64,000 nucleotides of DNA from Azadirachta indica. Its lineage: Eukaryota > Streptophyta > Magnoliopsida > Sapindales > Meliaceae. The position numbers were made by a program, and so were the translations under genes. The DNA lies in assembly GCA_022749755.1 (NCBI GenBank), contig CM040453.1, positions 13,029,368 to 13,093,367 of the forward strand, written 5' to 3'. The notes under the pieces were generated by a model. That model saw nothing but the letters and a program-made list of their open reading frames with translations. It was not told the DNA's origin and ran no database searches. Below, in pieces: positions 47,945 through 59,139 of the stretch; the stretch's first letter is position 1, and every line of letters starts with the position of its first letter.

Positions 47945-48390
47945 CAAGGATTAACACATATCTCCCCTTGGATTTGGGAACCCACACTTATATGGTAAGC
48001 TTAAAGAAATTCATACATGCCTCCTCTAAATTATTAATTTACCATCCAATTTTTGTAGAAAGACCAAAATATCCTAACTATTCCTTTTATAGTATGAAGA
48101 TAAATTTAAGACAAAACATATCTATTATTTAGCATACTTATATGTATGTAATGTAAGGTCTGTACTAAGTTTTACTATTTCATATAATGCATTATTTATC
48201 CATTATCTAATTTTATGTTTTGATTATTGACTTGCACAAAATTAAATGGTTAAGTTGGTGAAGTGTCCAAAAGTATCCTTGATATATTCCTCCCCTATTC
48301 AACTAATAATTTAGGAGAGATATGCATGAATTTTTTTAAATCTTTCATTTAAGTGTAAGTTTTTGGAAAGAAAATATGGGTTAATTTTCT
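47945..48390. mobile_element. MITE with 9-bp target duplication (unit C copy)
   Basis: 446 bp flanked by TTTGTCTTA (47936-47944) and TTTGTTTTA (48391-48399). It is homologous to 32786-34124 without the LINE. Confidence 0.6.
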
Positions 48391-49300
48391 TTTGTTTTAT
48401 ATAGATAAGGAGTTTACCAAGAAGGTAAGGTCTCCACTTTTAGTAATGGGCTTACTTGGTCAACTAAAGTATGTTTGGTTTCTTATTTTCGTACTTGCTT
48501 CATAACTAAGACAATAATGATCACTTTTCAATATAAGAGAATAATTATTTGATATTAAAAAAAATCTTATTTTAAGGAAATATAGTAAAACTTTTATTAT
48601 TGAAAACTTTTAAAAAATTAATCTCATTCTTCGTTCTTTGTCTCTCTTGCATCTCATTTGTTATAGCTCAGAGTAGAGGTTTTACTGTTGAACTAATCTA
48701 TCATGACTCTCTAAAGTCTCCACTTTTCAACTCTAATGAGAATCATTTCAAACAAATCATAAATGCTTTACGTCGTTTTTTCAATCGGGCCAAGCTCATT
48801 AATCCAAATTTAGCATCTCTAACTTCATCAGAAGCTGATATAATTCTTGACTAAGGGGAATTTTTTATGAAAGTATCACTCGGAACTCTACCTGCTAAGA
48901 TTCTAACTATTGCTAATATAGGTAATGATCTAATTTGCACATAATGCCTACCTTGTGATGCTTGTTTTCAGCAGAGTGCTCCTCTTTTTTACCTTCCCAT
49001 GTTATTCACTTATAAAGATCTCCCATGCTCCTCAAATCAATGTTCATCCCTGTAAAGAACATTGGATAATTCCTACTCAAATGGTAATCTCACCTTGGAT
49101 ACAACTACTTTGGATTCAACAATTGGTCGACCCGTCCCTTTGTCTAAAATAATTATTATTTGTGGACACGACAATAGTGGTACCTTTAATTCTAAAACGA
49201 CTGGTATAATTGGACTTAAAGGAGGTGATGTTTCCTTTGTTAGCCAAATGGTCCTTTAATAATTAGAAAATTTCTCATATTGCTTAGTGTCGTTACTCTC

Positions 49301-49666
49301 TATTGAAACTAATGGATCATTTTGCTTTGCCTAAAGCTTCTGCCTAGCCTAAAGACCAAACTTGTATCTAACTAAAACCCAACATTAGAAGAACTCTAGT
49401 AATTACTACAAGACAAAGAACAAGTACGGGACAACAGCTATAGCATGTACTACACAGATGGTTTCCACATCACCTGTAAGCAAGAAAATCTACATTTCTA
49501 TGGTGATGATTTTGTACTATCCATAAACTAACATAGAATGAATTACATAATATTCTCTAGGGTTTGTAAATTTGCTATATGCCTTATATAAAAGGCCATT
49601 CTTGTAACCTTTGTTTAGCAAGCTGTAATATATGAAAAGAAAACACAGAAAAGTTACCAAATTGCA
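49301..49666 (+). repeat. left LTR of Copia element
   Basis: It starts TATTGAAACT (from TGTTG) and ends AAATTGCA. TATATAAAAGGCC near 49585 is its TATA region. It is followed by TCAAAGCTATGGCA, a remnant of the primer-binding region. Confidence 0.75.
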
Positions 49667-52600
49667 TCAAAGCTATGGCAAGTAACAATAATATAGCATC
49701 AAGCAGCAACATCAATCTAACAAACACTACTCCTTTAAATCAATCAAACACCTACATTTGCTTTTGTTGTACCTATCAAGTTATCAAACACAAATTACTA
49801 GTTGTGAAACACTCATGTATTATCGAATATCATAGCCAATAGCTTAAAAGGTTACTGATGGAACCAAACCCATACCAAGGAAAATGTCCATTAATCATGA
49901 TCAGAATATGGTAAATACAAAAAATCTAGAATATTTTGCTTTTGAGAGGCAAGATCAAGCACTAATGGGCTAGCTTATATCTTCATTGACAGAGAGCGCT
50001 CTTGGAACAATTTTGGATTATAGAACATCATATGAAGTCTAGACAAGCTTACAAAAGCAATTTTTTACCCAAACAACTGCTAGGGTCCTATAACTTAGAG
50101 TTAAGATTCACAGCACCAAAAAGGAAGTTATAAGTATACATGAATATTACTACAAGATAAAAGTCCTTGTTAAGGATCCTAGAGCTACAAGTAATAGTGT
50201 AACTAATGATAAGTTAATCCTTTACCTCATGGAGGATTTAGGCCCATAATATGATTCAATAATAGTGAATATAACTTTCTAACTAGAAAAACCTCACTTT
50301 AGGAAGTCTACTCTTTACTTATGAGTCAAAAAAGAAAAATGACAAGAACATGTCAATTAAGAATTTGAATCTGGCACCAAATCCTCCAACGAATTTTGCT
50401 CAACCTAAACACAATACCTTTCAGAGAAGGAATTAGCAAGTAGGTAACAATTTATATCAACACTTAGTTTACTGTAAACACAACTAACTAATAAGCAGCA
50501 ATCCTATTAACGGAGGTGAAAGAGACACTCAGCCGATGAAAACAAAACAACATGCCAAATTTGTCAAAGAATAGGTTATAAAGCTTTAAACTATTCATTC
50601 AAATTCAATAAGAAATTTTAGTCGAAAATTTATAAAAGAAATTATCAGAGGAAGGCCTATGTTGCAATTATTGAGATTACCTCTACTCAATCTTGGTATC
50701 TTGACAGTAGAGCCATAAACCACATCACAAACAATCTTGGCAATCTCAATATTGCAATAGAATGCAGAGGCAGAAAGGAATTAGCAGTAAGTAATGGCAA
50801 AAAACTCCCTATATCTCATGTAGGACATTCATTTTTACCACTTAGTCACACACAAAACACCAAACACCTTCTCTTGAAAAATATTCTGTATGTGCCTAAA
50901 ATAAGAAAAAATCTTGTTAGTGTTTGAAAATTATCTGTTGACGATAACAATGATATTTTATTTGATAAACATTTGTGCTTGATCAAGGACAAATCCAAAG
51001 GAAAACCTTGCTACGAGGAGTGGCTAAAGATGGCCGATATTAGCTACAGATTTGCCCTTCAAGTCACGCCATTTTACCATTTTCAGCTTTTGGGTCACTT
51101 TCTCAATCAACAGACTATATTCCTTGTTTCTCTGAGTTTATATTATCTATTAATACAAATATACTTGAGTCACCGAGCAAAGAAATAAGTATTGTTAGTG
51201 ACTTGAATGTATGGCATAGAAGATTAAGACATCCAAATTTCACTTCTCTCAAAAATAGTATATCTAATTGTACTTACTTGAAATTTAATGAAATGTCAAA
51301 TATCTCTTTTTGCAAGGCTTGTTAATATAGCAAATCTCATTGACTAAATTTTAAAACTACAAAAACAAGGGCAACAAAACCTCTTGAAATTATTTACACA
51401 AACCTTTAAAGACCAGCTCTTATACTTTCTAATCAAGGTTATAGGTATTATATATCATTTATTAATGATTTGACATGGATTACTTAGGCATACCCTCTTG
51501 CTAGCAAATGTACAGCACTAAACACCTTTAAAATATTTAAAGCACACATAGAAAACTTGTTAGATAAGAAAATCAAACACATTCAGTATGACATGGAAGA
51601 TGAATACAGAGCCTTTAAACTATATTTGAAAGAGGAAAGTATAGTTTTAAGATTTTCCTGTCCACACACTTATCACTAAAATGGTAAAGTTGAGAGAAAG
51701 TATAAGCATCTTATTGAAATAGGATTAACTTTACTTCCCCTCAAGCAAGTATGCCTTTGAACTTTTGGTGGGAAGCATTTAGTATAGCAACATGTCTTAT
51801 TAATAAACTCATTACACCTGTCCTTAAAAATAAATCACCATTTGAAGCTTTGTTTCACACCAAACCAAATTATACACTCATCAAAACTTTTAGTTGTGAA
51901 TGTTATCCTTTCCTTAGACCCAACAACAACTACAAGTTTTGTTTTCATACTTCAAAATGTGTTTTGCTAGTCTGAGCGCTATGCATAAAGGTTATTTATA
52001 TTTGCATTATACTGGCAGAGTGTATATAGCAAGGCATGTCTCGTTTAATGAAAACGTATTTCCTTTTAAAGATGACAATAACTTTAAAAAGAGTAAAACA
52101 TTGACTTCACCTAAAACTCAATACCTTTACAACCAATTTTGAATTATCTCTTTCAACAGTAACTTGGAAATGGGCAATCAGAGTACAGTTAATACTGACC
52201 AACCCTTAGATACATAAACTCTAACAGAAAACACCTCAAATGCACATAATACCAACTCCTTGAACACTAGCATGTCAGATTCCAGGCCCAACACAGAAAT
52301 TTCAGATATACCTGCACAAGAAATAAAACCACCAACATCATTGCCTATCCAAAACTTACTACCAACTTATCTCATGATAACTATAGCAAAAGCAAAGATA
52401 TTCAAGCCCAAGATCTATGCTAGCAACATTATTATTCACAGCTTGTATAAAACACTAGTTAATGTGAAGACAACACTTAAAGATCTTAGATAGAATCAAG
52501 CAATAAGAGAAGGATTCAAAATATTAACTAATAATAAAACCTGGAATCTAGTACCATATTCATCAGAAATAAGGATAGTTGGAAACAAATGGCTTTTCAA

Positions 52601-53647
52601 AGTAAAGCACAATTCAAATGGAACAATTTCAAGGTTCAAAGGTAAGCTGGTAGCCAAGGGTTTCCATCAAACCCTTGGTCTTGACTACAAAGAGAGCTAA
52701 TACCCTATTGTGAAAGCATTAATAATAAAAATCATATTAAGCCTTACTTTGATCAACAACTAGGAATTGAGGCAAGTTGATGTACATAGTGCATTCTTGA
52801 ATGGAGAGCTAACAGAAATTGTGTATAAGGCACAACCTAAAAGGTTTGTTGATCTTTCAAAACCAAATCATGTTTTCAACTAAAGAAAGCTCTCTGTGGA
52901 TTGAAACAAGACACCTAAAGCCTAGTTTGAGAAATTAAAGAATGCTATAAGAAGTTGGAACTTCAATAGTTCAAGGTATGATACTTCTCTTTTTATTAAG
53001 AAAATGGGAGAAAAGCTAGTTTTTATGTTGATATATGTAGATGATATCATAGTGATAGGCAACAACACTCTAGAAATAGAAGAAACAATTGTGAAAATGA
53101 ACAAAGCATTTGCTTTGAAGTACTTAGGCAACTTATATTTCTTCTTGGGAATAAAAGTAATTAGAACTGCTAATAAATTTCTCTTGTCTCAAAGTAAGCA
53201 CATTCAAGAATTATTGAATAAAGTAAATATGAAAGACTGCAACGATACAAGCACACAATTGACTCAAGGTGAAAAACTCTCCAAAACTAAAGGTGAAGTT
53301 TTCAGAAACAATGTCTTATATAGGAGTGTTATTGGAGCATTGTAGTTTGCAACACTTACAAGACCTAGAATATCCTTTGCTTTAAGCAAACTAAGTTACT
53401 TCATAACTAATCCTGTAATGCCACACTGGATTACATGTAAAAGAATACTGAGATATCTGAAAAATACTGTTGATTATAGCCTTGAATTGACTACTATAGG
53501 TAAGTTTAACCTGGTGAGGTACTGTGATGTAGATTAGGGATGTGATATTGATGATAGAAGATCAATTAGTGGGTATTATATTTACCTTGGAGATAATCTT
53601 GTCTCTTGGAGCTCAAAGAAACAGCAAGTAGTAGCTAGATCGAGTGT

Positions 53648-53905
53648 AGAACAAGTATGGGACAGCAGCTATGGCATGCACTGCACAGATGGTTAACACA
53701 TCACCTACAAAGAAGAAAATCTACATTTCTATGGTGATGATTCTGTTATACACATAGACTAACATATAATGAATTACATGATATTCTCTAGGGTTTGTAA
53801 ATTTCCCATGTGCCTTGTATAAAAGGCCACTCTTGTAAACTTTTTGATTAAGCCGTAATATAAGAATAGAAAACATAGAAAAGTTATCAGATTGCAGAAA
53901 TTCCA
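53648..53905 (+). repeat. right LTR of Copia element, 5' truncated
   Basis: Matches 49418-49666 with scattered differences; the first 117 bp of the LTR are missing. Confidence 0.8.
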
Positions 53906-54385
53906 ACTCTCTCATCACAGGCTGCAGCAAGCTGAAGCAGTCAGTGTAGGAAACGAAAGAATAGAAGCTGAAGACAGCTTTTCATCTGGAACTACAGGGG
54001 GAAACATTATCATTGATTCTGGCGCTACATTGACATATTTGCGACAAGAGTTTAACTCAAGACAGGTGAGAGCAGTGTCAAGTTTGATCAGTGCAACACC
54101 CACCGCCGACCCTGATGGATTACTTGATCTCTGCTACAATATTCGTAGTACTTCTGGTTTTTAAGTTTCCCGATATCACCTTACATTTCACTGGTGCAGA
54201 TGTGAAGTTGAGTTCTATAAACACCTTCGCTAGGATTAGTGAAGACCTTGTGTGCTTGCTTTTCAAAGACTTGATGAGGTTCCTGCAATCTACGGTAACT
54301 TGATGCAGGCCAACCTTCTGGTTGGCTATGACACTCAAAAAGGAACTTTGTGTCGTTTAAACCAACCGACTGTAGCCAACAGTAA

Positions 54386-56065
54386 TTGGGGAATATGTTT
54401 TTATTTTTATCACAAAAGTTGATAGTAATCTTTCAATTGTCAATTCGTGGGGTTGCTTTATTATGTATTTGAAGCCTGACGATAAAATAAATTATGCTTT
54501 TTCTGTTTTCCACATTTATTAATTTTGCAATGTTAATGTTATCAGTTCAATTGTTAAAGCTAAACTTACTAGGGTGAGTCACCATAAAAGCTATTTCACA
54601 CTATATTTTTCACAATATTTTTCTTAAATGAAAATGTAGATAAACAACACGTAAATTAAATAAATAAGATGGACAGTACGTAATCGGAGTGTAATGTTTG
54701 CACATGTTTTTAGATTTTTTTATGATGATATACCTTCATAGCATCGGTACGAGACTAATGCAATTAGTCAAATTTCATTCTATATATACTCGGATATAAA
54801 TACTTATCGGATTACTATTTACTTGCAACGTTAAAGCCCCCACAATTACTTCCGTGTAGGTTAAAAATGTTAAAAATCACTCTTTGAAGGGCAATTACTT
54901 TTATGTCTTTAGTGGCTGACTTGTGATCCACGACATAAACTTTATTTTAATAAATTATCTTTTTAATATTTTACTTTTCTCCTCACTCCCTATCCACCAA
55001 TTTCTTCTATCTCTTCACTCTCTCTCCACTACTTTCTTTCTTTAAAATTAAATCAGTAAGAAGATGAAATTGAGAAGAATTGCATGGACAAAATTTTCGT
55101 CTCGCCAAAATTAATTACATGAATTTTCACCAGCTGCACCTTAATTTCTTTCCCAACCCAAAATAAAACCAAAAGAAAAAAACTATAAACATATACACAA
55201 AGACAATTTGGGCAAGTAAGGAACCCAAATACATAAACCTAAACTAAAAAATTGGATAAATCCATAATAGATAAATACAAAATCATAAAAAAAAAAATTA
55301 GAACAAAGGTCATAAACCCAAAATCAAAAGCCACAAAGCAGGTAATTTTTACCATTTACATCAAATATTCTCCAATATCCACCCACCCAATATTCGAAGA
55401 AAATTCATCAAATTTTTTAACTTTTGAATATCAAAATACATTTTTACTGTTAAAAGTTGCTTTTCTTCACTGTGATAGAGCGAATGGCAGCGGTAAAGAG
55501 TATTTTTTGAAAACTCTTGAGGAAGTGGGTAATTAGGTCAAAATGCTAGGAAATCAAGGCTATTTTCCCTTTTCTTTCCAAAATCAACAGCTTATAGCAT
55601 TCGTAAATACTTAAACTATTTCGTGTACTATAGATTGGGTTAGTTCATCATGGGTGACCCACTGAGCTAAAATATCAAGTCTACAATATTTATATATTTG
55701 CGACATCACGTACAGGCAGCGAATTCAAAGACACCATGTGGTTTTAAAGAGAAACTGAAGATAAAGTTTGTAAGAGTATATCATATTTGTCCGCTATCAC
55801 TTCATTCATCAGGTAAATAATCCATGTATCAGAAACACACGAAGCAAAATTTAAGGATAGAAGCACCGTAATTGAGGAAAATGGTCAACATAAAGCAAAT
55901 TATTCTAGATAAGACAACTGTGATTATGACATCGGTTTGCGCCGCATAATTTCAGATTGACTAAAACAAAGTTTTATCATATAACAGCAGCCCAGAAACT
56001 CATGAATAGGAAGAGAATACAGAACCTTATAATAAAAATGAAAAGCACTTGCAAAAATAATCACT
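54386..56065. other. intergenic of unit C
   Basis: 54386-54840 is the alpha 3' flank. The beta gene and its flanks expected here are absent. 54850-55620 is unrelated to units A and B and has no gene I can support. Homology to the gamma 3' flank resumes at about 55640. Confidence 0.55.
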
Positions 56066-57391
56066 TCACTCTTTTGTGCAATCAGTTGGTTTGAAGGAGA
56101 CTGTCTGTTTCTCAGTATCATAGCCGATCAAGAAGTTGGCCTGCATCACGTTACCGTAAATTGCAGGGCCATTTGATCCTGTAAAAATGAAACACGAAAT
56201 TTGACCATCACTCAAAATAAGATTCGATCGACTCAACTTTACATCTGCGCCAGTGAGGTGTATTGTGATTTCGGGAACTTGAGAAACCGATCCAGCATCG
56301 TAACAAAGATCAAAATTCTGATCAGGGGCCTGAACGGGTTCTGCATTAATAAAACTGGACACTGCTGACAGCAATTCTGAGTTAAAATCTTGTGGCAAAA
56401 TGGTCAATGTAGTACCAGAATCAATTATAATGTTTCCCTCCGAATTTCCAAAAGAAGAACCACCGAAAACGATTCTCTTATCTCCTACACTGATTGCTTC
56501 CAGAGTAAGAAAGTAGAAAGTTTTGGGATCTTTCGCAGCCAAGGGAGCAGAAACAACCCCGGGACCTGAAACTATCCCGTTGCTACCGAAATTGATTTTG
56601 CTTGAGATTGAATTCTCAGAAAAAAATGGCACCAAGCAATATGAGAATTTACCTGCCGTTGAACTTCCTATTTGGGTTATAAGGGAAACACTTCCGCCTC
56701 CAAGGCCAACAATGCCTGTTGTTTTTCTATTAAACTTTCCACCATTTCCGCGTCCACAACCGAAGATAGTTTCACGGAAAGGTACGGACTGTCCAGTTGT
56801 TGAACTCAAAGTAACAGTGTCGGTAGCAAGATTACCGTATGAATAAGATCTGTCACCGTAAGAAACCGAATACAGGCATTTTCCATCTAGCAGAGAGCAA
56901 GAAGTCTTCCTCAGAGTGGAACATTGCGTTGAGGAGCAAGGAATATCTTTATACGTAGAAGACATTCCAGGATCAAAAAGTGGAGCGTCTTGCGGGTAAC
57001 ATTGCAGGCAAGGACTGCACTGTGTCCATATGAGATCACTTCCGGTATCTGCAACAGCAAGAATTTCAACAGGCGGAGAACCGATTGATATGTTCATAAG
57101 ATATCCACCAGGGTTGGGGATTATATCAGCTTGGGTGGCATCTGAAGTGATAAAGCTGGGATCAAAGCGATTAAGACGATTAATAGAGCGACGAAAAGCA
57201 TTTCTCAATCGTTGGTTAGGAGTTTCATTAGGGTTGTAAAATGGAGATTTAGGGGAGTCACGATGTATCAGTTCAATACTAAAACCTTCATGTTTAGCTT
57301 CTGTTGAAGAGATAACAGATAGACAAAGAAAGGAGAGAGAGATTAAAAACGAAAAAGAGAAGGCAGAGCGATAATTCACAAACTCTTCCAT
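56066..57391 (-). CDS. secreted aspartic protease, CDR1-like (gamma copy, unit C)
   Basis: An intronless minus-strand gene of 441 codons starting at the ATG at 57391. Signal peptide about 1-33, FSIELIHRDSP propeptide, first catalytic Asp 115 (VADTGSDLIW), flap Tyr 178 (YGDRS), second catalytic Asp 324 (DSGTTLTILP), end FKPTDCTKE. No lesion is seen. The signal peptide matches gamma-A almost exactly, the middle (PGGYLMN, GSPPVEI, FRETIFGCGR) matches gamma-B, and the part around the second Asp matches gamma-A again, so the gene looks mosaic. A TATA box (TGTATAAAC) lies about 50 bp upstream. Expected to act in the apoplast; the natural substrate is unknown. Confidence 0.93.
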   Translation of the reverse strand: MEEFVNYRSAFSFSFLISLSFLCLSVISSTEAKHEGFSIELIHRDSPKSPFYNPNETPNQRLRNAFRRSINRLNRFDPSFITSDATQADIIPNPGGYLMNISIGSPPVEILAVADTGSDLIWTQCSPCLQCYPQDAPLFDPGMSSTYKDIPCSSTQCSTLRKTSCSLLDGKCLYSVSYGDRSYSYGNLATDTVTLSSTTGQSVPFRETIFGCGRGNGGKFNRKTTGIVGLGGGSVSLITQIGSSTAGKFSYCLVPFFSENSISSKINFGSNGIVSGPGVVSAPLAAKDPKTFYFLTLEAISVGDKRIVFGGSSFGNSEGNIIIDSGTTLTILPQDFNSELLSAVSSFINAEPVQAPDQNFDLCYDAGSVSQVPEITIHLTGADVKLSRSNLILSDGQISCFIFTGSNGPAIYGNVMQANFLIGYDTEKQTVSFKPTDCTKE

Positions 57392-57440
57392 GGTCAAAAC
57401 TGTAAGAGAGGCAATGGAGGAATCGGAATGTTTAACTTTG

Positions 57441-57448
57441 TTTATACA
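57441..57448 (-). promoter_or_regulatory. TATA box of gamma-C
   Basis: TGTATAAA on the minus strand, about 50 bp before the ATG. Confidence 0.6.
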
Positions 57449-58677
57449 AGGAAGGGAACAAAGAGATTGGTCGAGAAAATGTATAGAGGAAGAAAGAAAA
57501 TGATAAAGGAAAACGAATTAATCTGCCAAAATACACGCCAAGAAATTGAGAGTGACAATTATCTCATCGTTGCAACTTGCTTAGAATTTTTGAAATTTCA
57601 TAGGCCAAAAAAATTTGTGGTGAAACACGAATAAACTATGCGATATGATGCATGCCAATACCAATAGGCTTAAGAGATTGAAGACCGCACAAAATTTGCC
57701 TTCGATCTTATCTTCTTATTGCATTACATGCGTTAGAAAATGACATCATAATTGATGAAGTAAGTGTGCATGTGCTTTCCATGTCTTTATGTATCATCTT
57801 CGGAGGAAAATCTGGAACACCTCCTATGTAATTATGCCATCATTTCACAGATATTATTAGATTAATACATTTGTTAAGTTTTTCTGAAAAAATTCAAATA
57901 TTATTAACTTAAGACAGTACATTAATTTATATTATTATATTAAACTGTCTTACAAATTTTTAAAAGGAAATTAATAAATGCCGTACAAAGACTTGTGTGG
58001 TTCTATGTCTTCAATGATTGATTACTTGATTCCAAAACTTGACAGCTATTAATATGAAAATTTTAGCTCTTTGTCAATTTATAAGCACAGAATCTTCATG
58101 AACATCAACATCTGAGACACATGTAGGCAAAAATGGTCCACATATATAAAATTGATAAGTCGTATACATGTCGTGACTTGCTTATACATCAAACTTTTCC
58201 TAGAATAAAAATTTCAAGTGATCGTGTTATTACAAAAAGCATTCGAGAATAAAGACTATTCAGCACCATCTCGCCCGTCAGTAACGGTCTATTGAACCAA
58301 ACACCACACCCTCCTAAATTATGTGCTAGTTTAGCATAGAAAATTTATGTTCAATTTAGGCAAAACTTATTTTAAAAATTACACCAAAATCTGTGTAGGA
58401 AATTGAATACTTTTTGCGTAAAAAGGAATGTGAGCACTTAAGAGTGAAAAATTCAAAAATTTAAATTTAACGTAAAAACTGAAATAATAATATTTAAACT
58501 TTATCATTTTTTCTCAATTTAGGTGCAAACTTTAATTCATTTAGTACTTAAGTTGATGTCACATGGGTCCAAAGAATGTAACACAAGCATGCAGTCTATT
58601 CTACTCCACTTGAACTATAATTAAGACTAATTAATGTTTTGAAAATAATTGAACACGTAACTATTTGATAATTTTTT
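57449..58677. other. gamma-C upstream region
   Basis: Collinear with units A and B except for 57600-57990, which is unrelated. TTTTGAAAATAATTGAACAC near 58640 is the empty site of the element at 30296 and 45547. Confidence 0.55.
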
Positions 58678-58778
58678 TTGCTTATAAGAAAAATAACTTT
58701 TAACGACAACAAAAGTGGTCACTAAAAGTGCCAAAATTTGTTGCTAAAAGTTTTAACAACAAAAATGCAATGGTCATA

Positions 58779-59122
58779 TGTTAGAAGGTTGAGGGCTTAT
58801 ATTACAAGAAAAAATAAATTTGTTAAAAATAATTATGGATAAGGAAGAAAGGAGAAACTTACAATCTTATTGATTTCTAATTTTTGGCTTGATAGATAAT
58901 GGAAGAACTCATCCCTATTTCTAGTATGATACCTCCTTAATCAATGGTTAGAATTATACCAACACACTTCTAATCCAATGGTTACAAATTTTCTTCTACA
59001 AGTATACATAATAATATCTAGATATTTTCTTAAAAATTTCTAAAAATTGAGTCACACTATTCCTATGTCCAAATCTTACAAATCCAATTTATTTTGGAGC
59101 AAATCAAGTTTAATTTTCAACA
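58779..59122 (-). repeat. 3' LTR of Copia element
   Basis: 344 bp on the minus strand, starting TGTTGAAAATTAAAC and ending CCTTCTAACA. It is shorter than the 5' LTR through loss of an AT-rich segment. Confidence 0.8.
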
Positions 59123-59139
59123 CCCCCCACCACTCCCCC
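59123..59139 (-). other. polypurine tract
   Basis: GGGGGAGTGGTGGGGGG directly before the 3' LTR on the minus strand; it primes plus-strand DNA synthesis in LTR elements. Confidence 0.75.

Larger units (their letters stand above)
49301..53905 (+). mobile_element. Copia-type LTR retrotransposon, decayed
   Basis: A + strand element inside alpha-C, flanked by ACTCTC (49295-49300 and 53906-53911). Gag begins at about 49675 (MASNNNI). A gag-pre-integrase motif is at about 51200-51330 (VWHRRLRHPNF...FCKAC) and integrase remnants span about 51380-52000. Reverse transcriptase lies at about 52490-53340, with the catalytic YVDD at about 53034-53045. RNase H follows to about 53646 (SGYYIYLGDNLVSWSSKKQQ). 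The order integrase before RT identifies Copia. The coding region has many stops and small deletions. RNase H is fused directly to the middle of the right LTR by a deletion with an AGAACAAGTA microhomology. Confidence 0.9.
48619..54385 (+). pseudogene. aspartic protease pseudogene (alpha copy, unit C), interrupted by Copia
   Basis: The promoter and first codons are lost: sequence equal to about 19625 of unit A is joined to sequence equal to about 21187. The protease then reads from ISFFVLCLSCISF through the propeptide to near LVSQM at 49250. It carries stops (at 48852 and 48942) and a deletion of about 70 bp near 49056. A Copia element fills 49301-53905. The 3' part resumes at 53912, lacks about 110 bp between the SSQAAAS and EAVSVGN regions, and keeps DSGATLTYL. 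It has a one-base insertion near 54161 and further shifts near 54272 and 54345. It ends with the stop at 54383. Confidence 0.92.
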
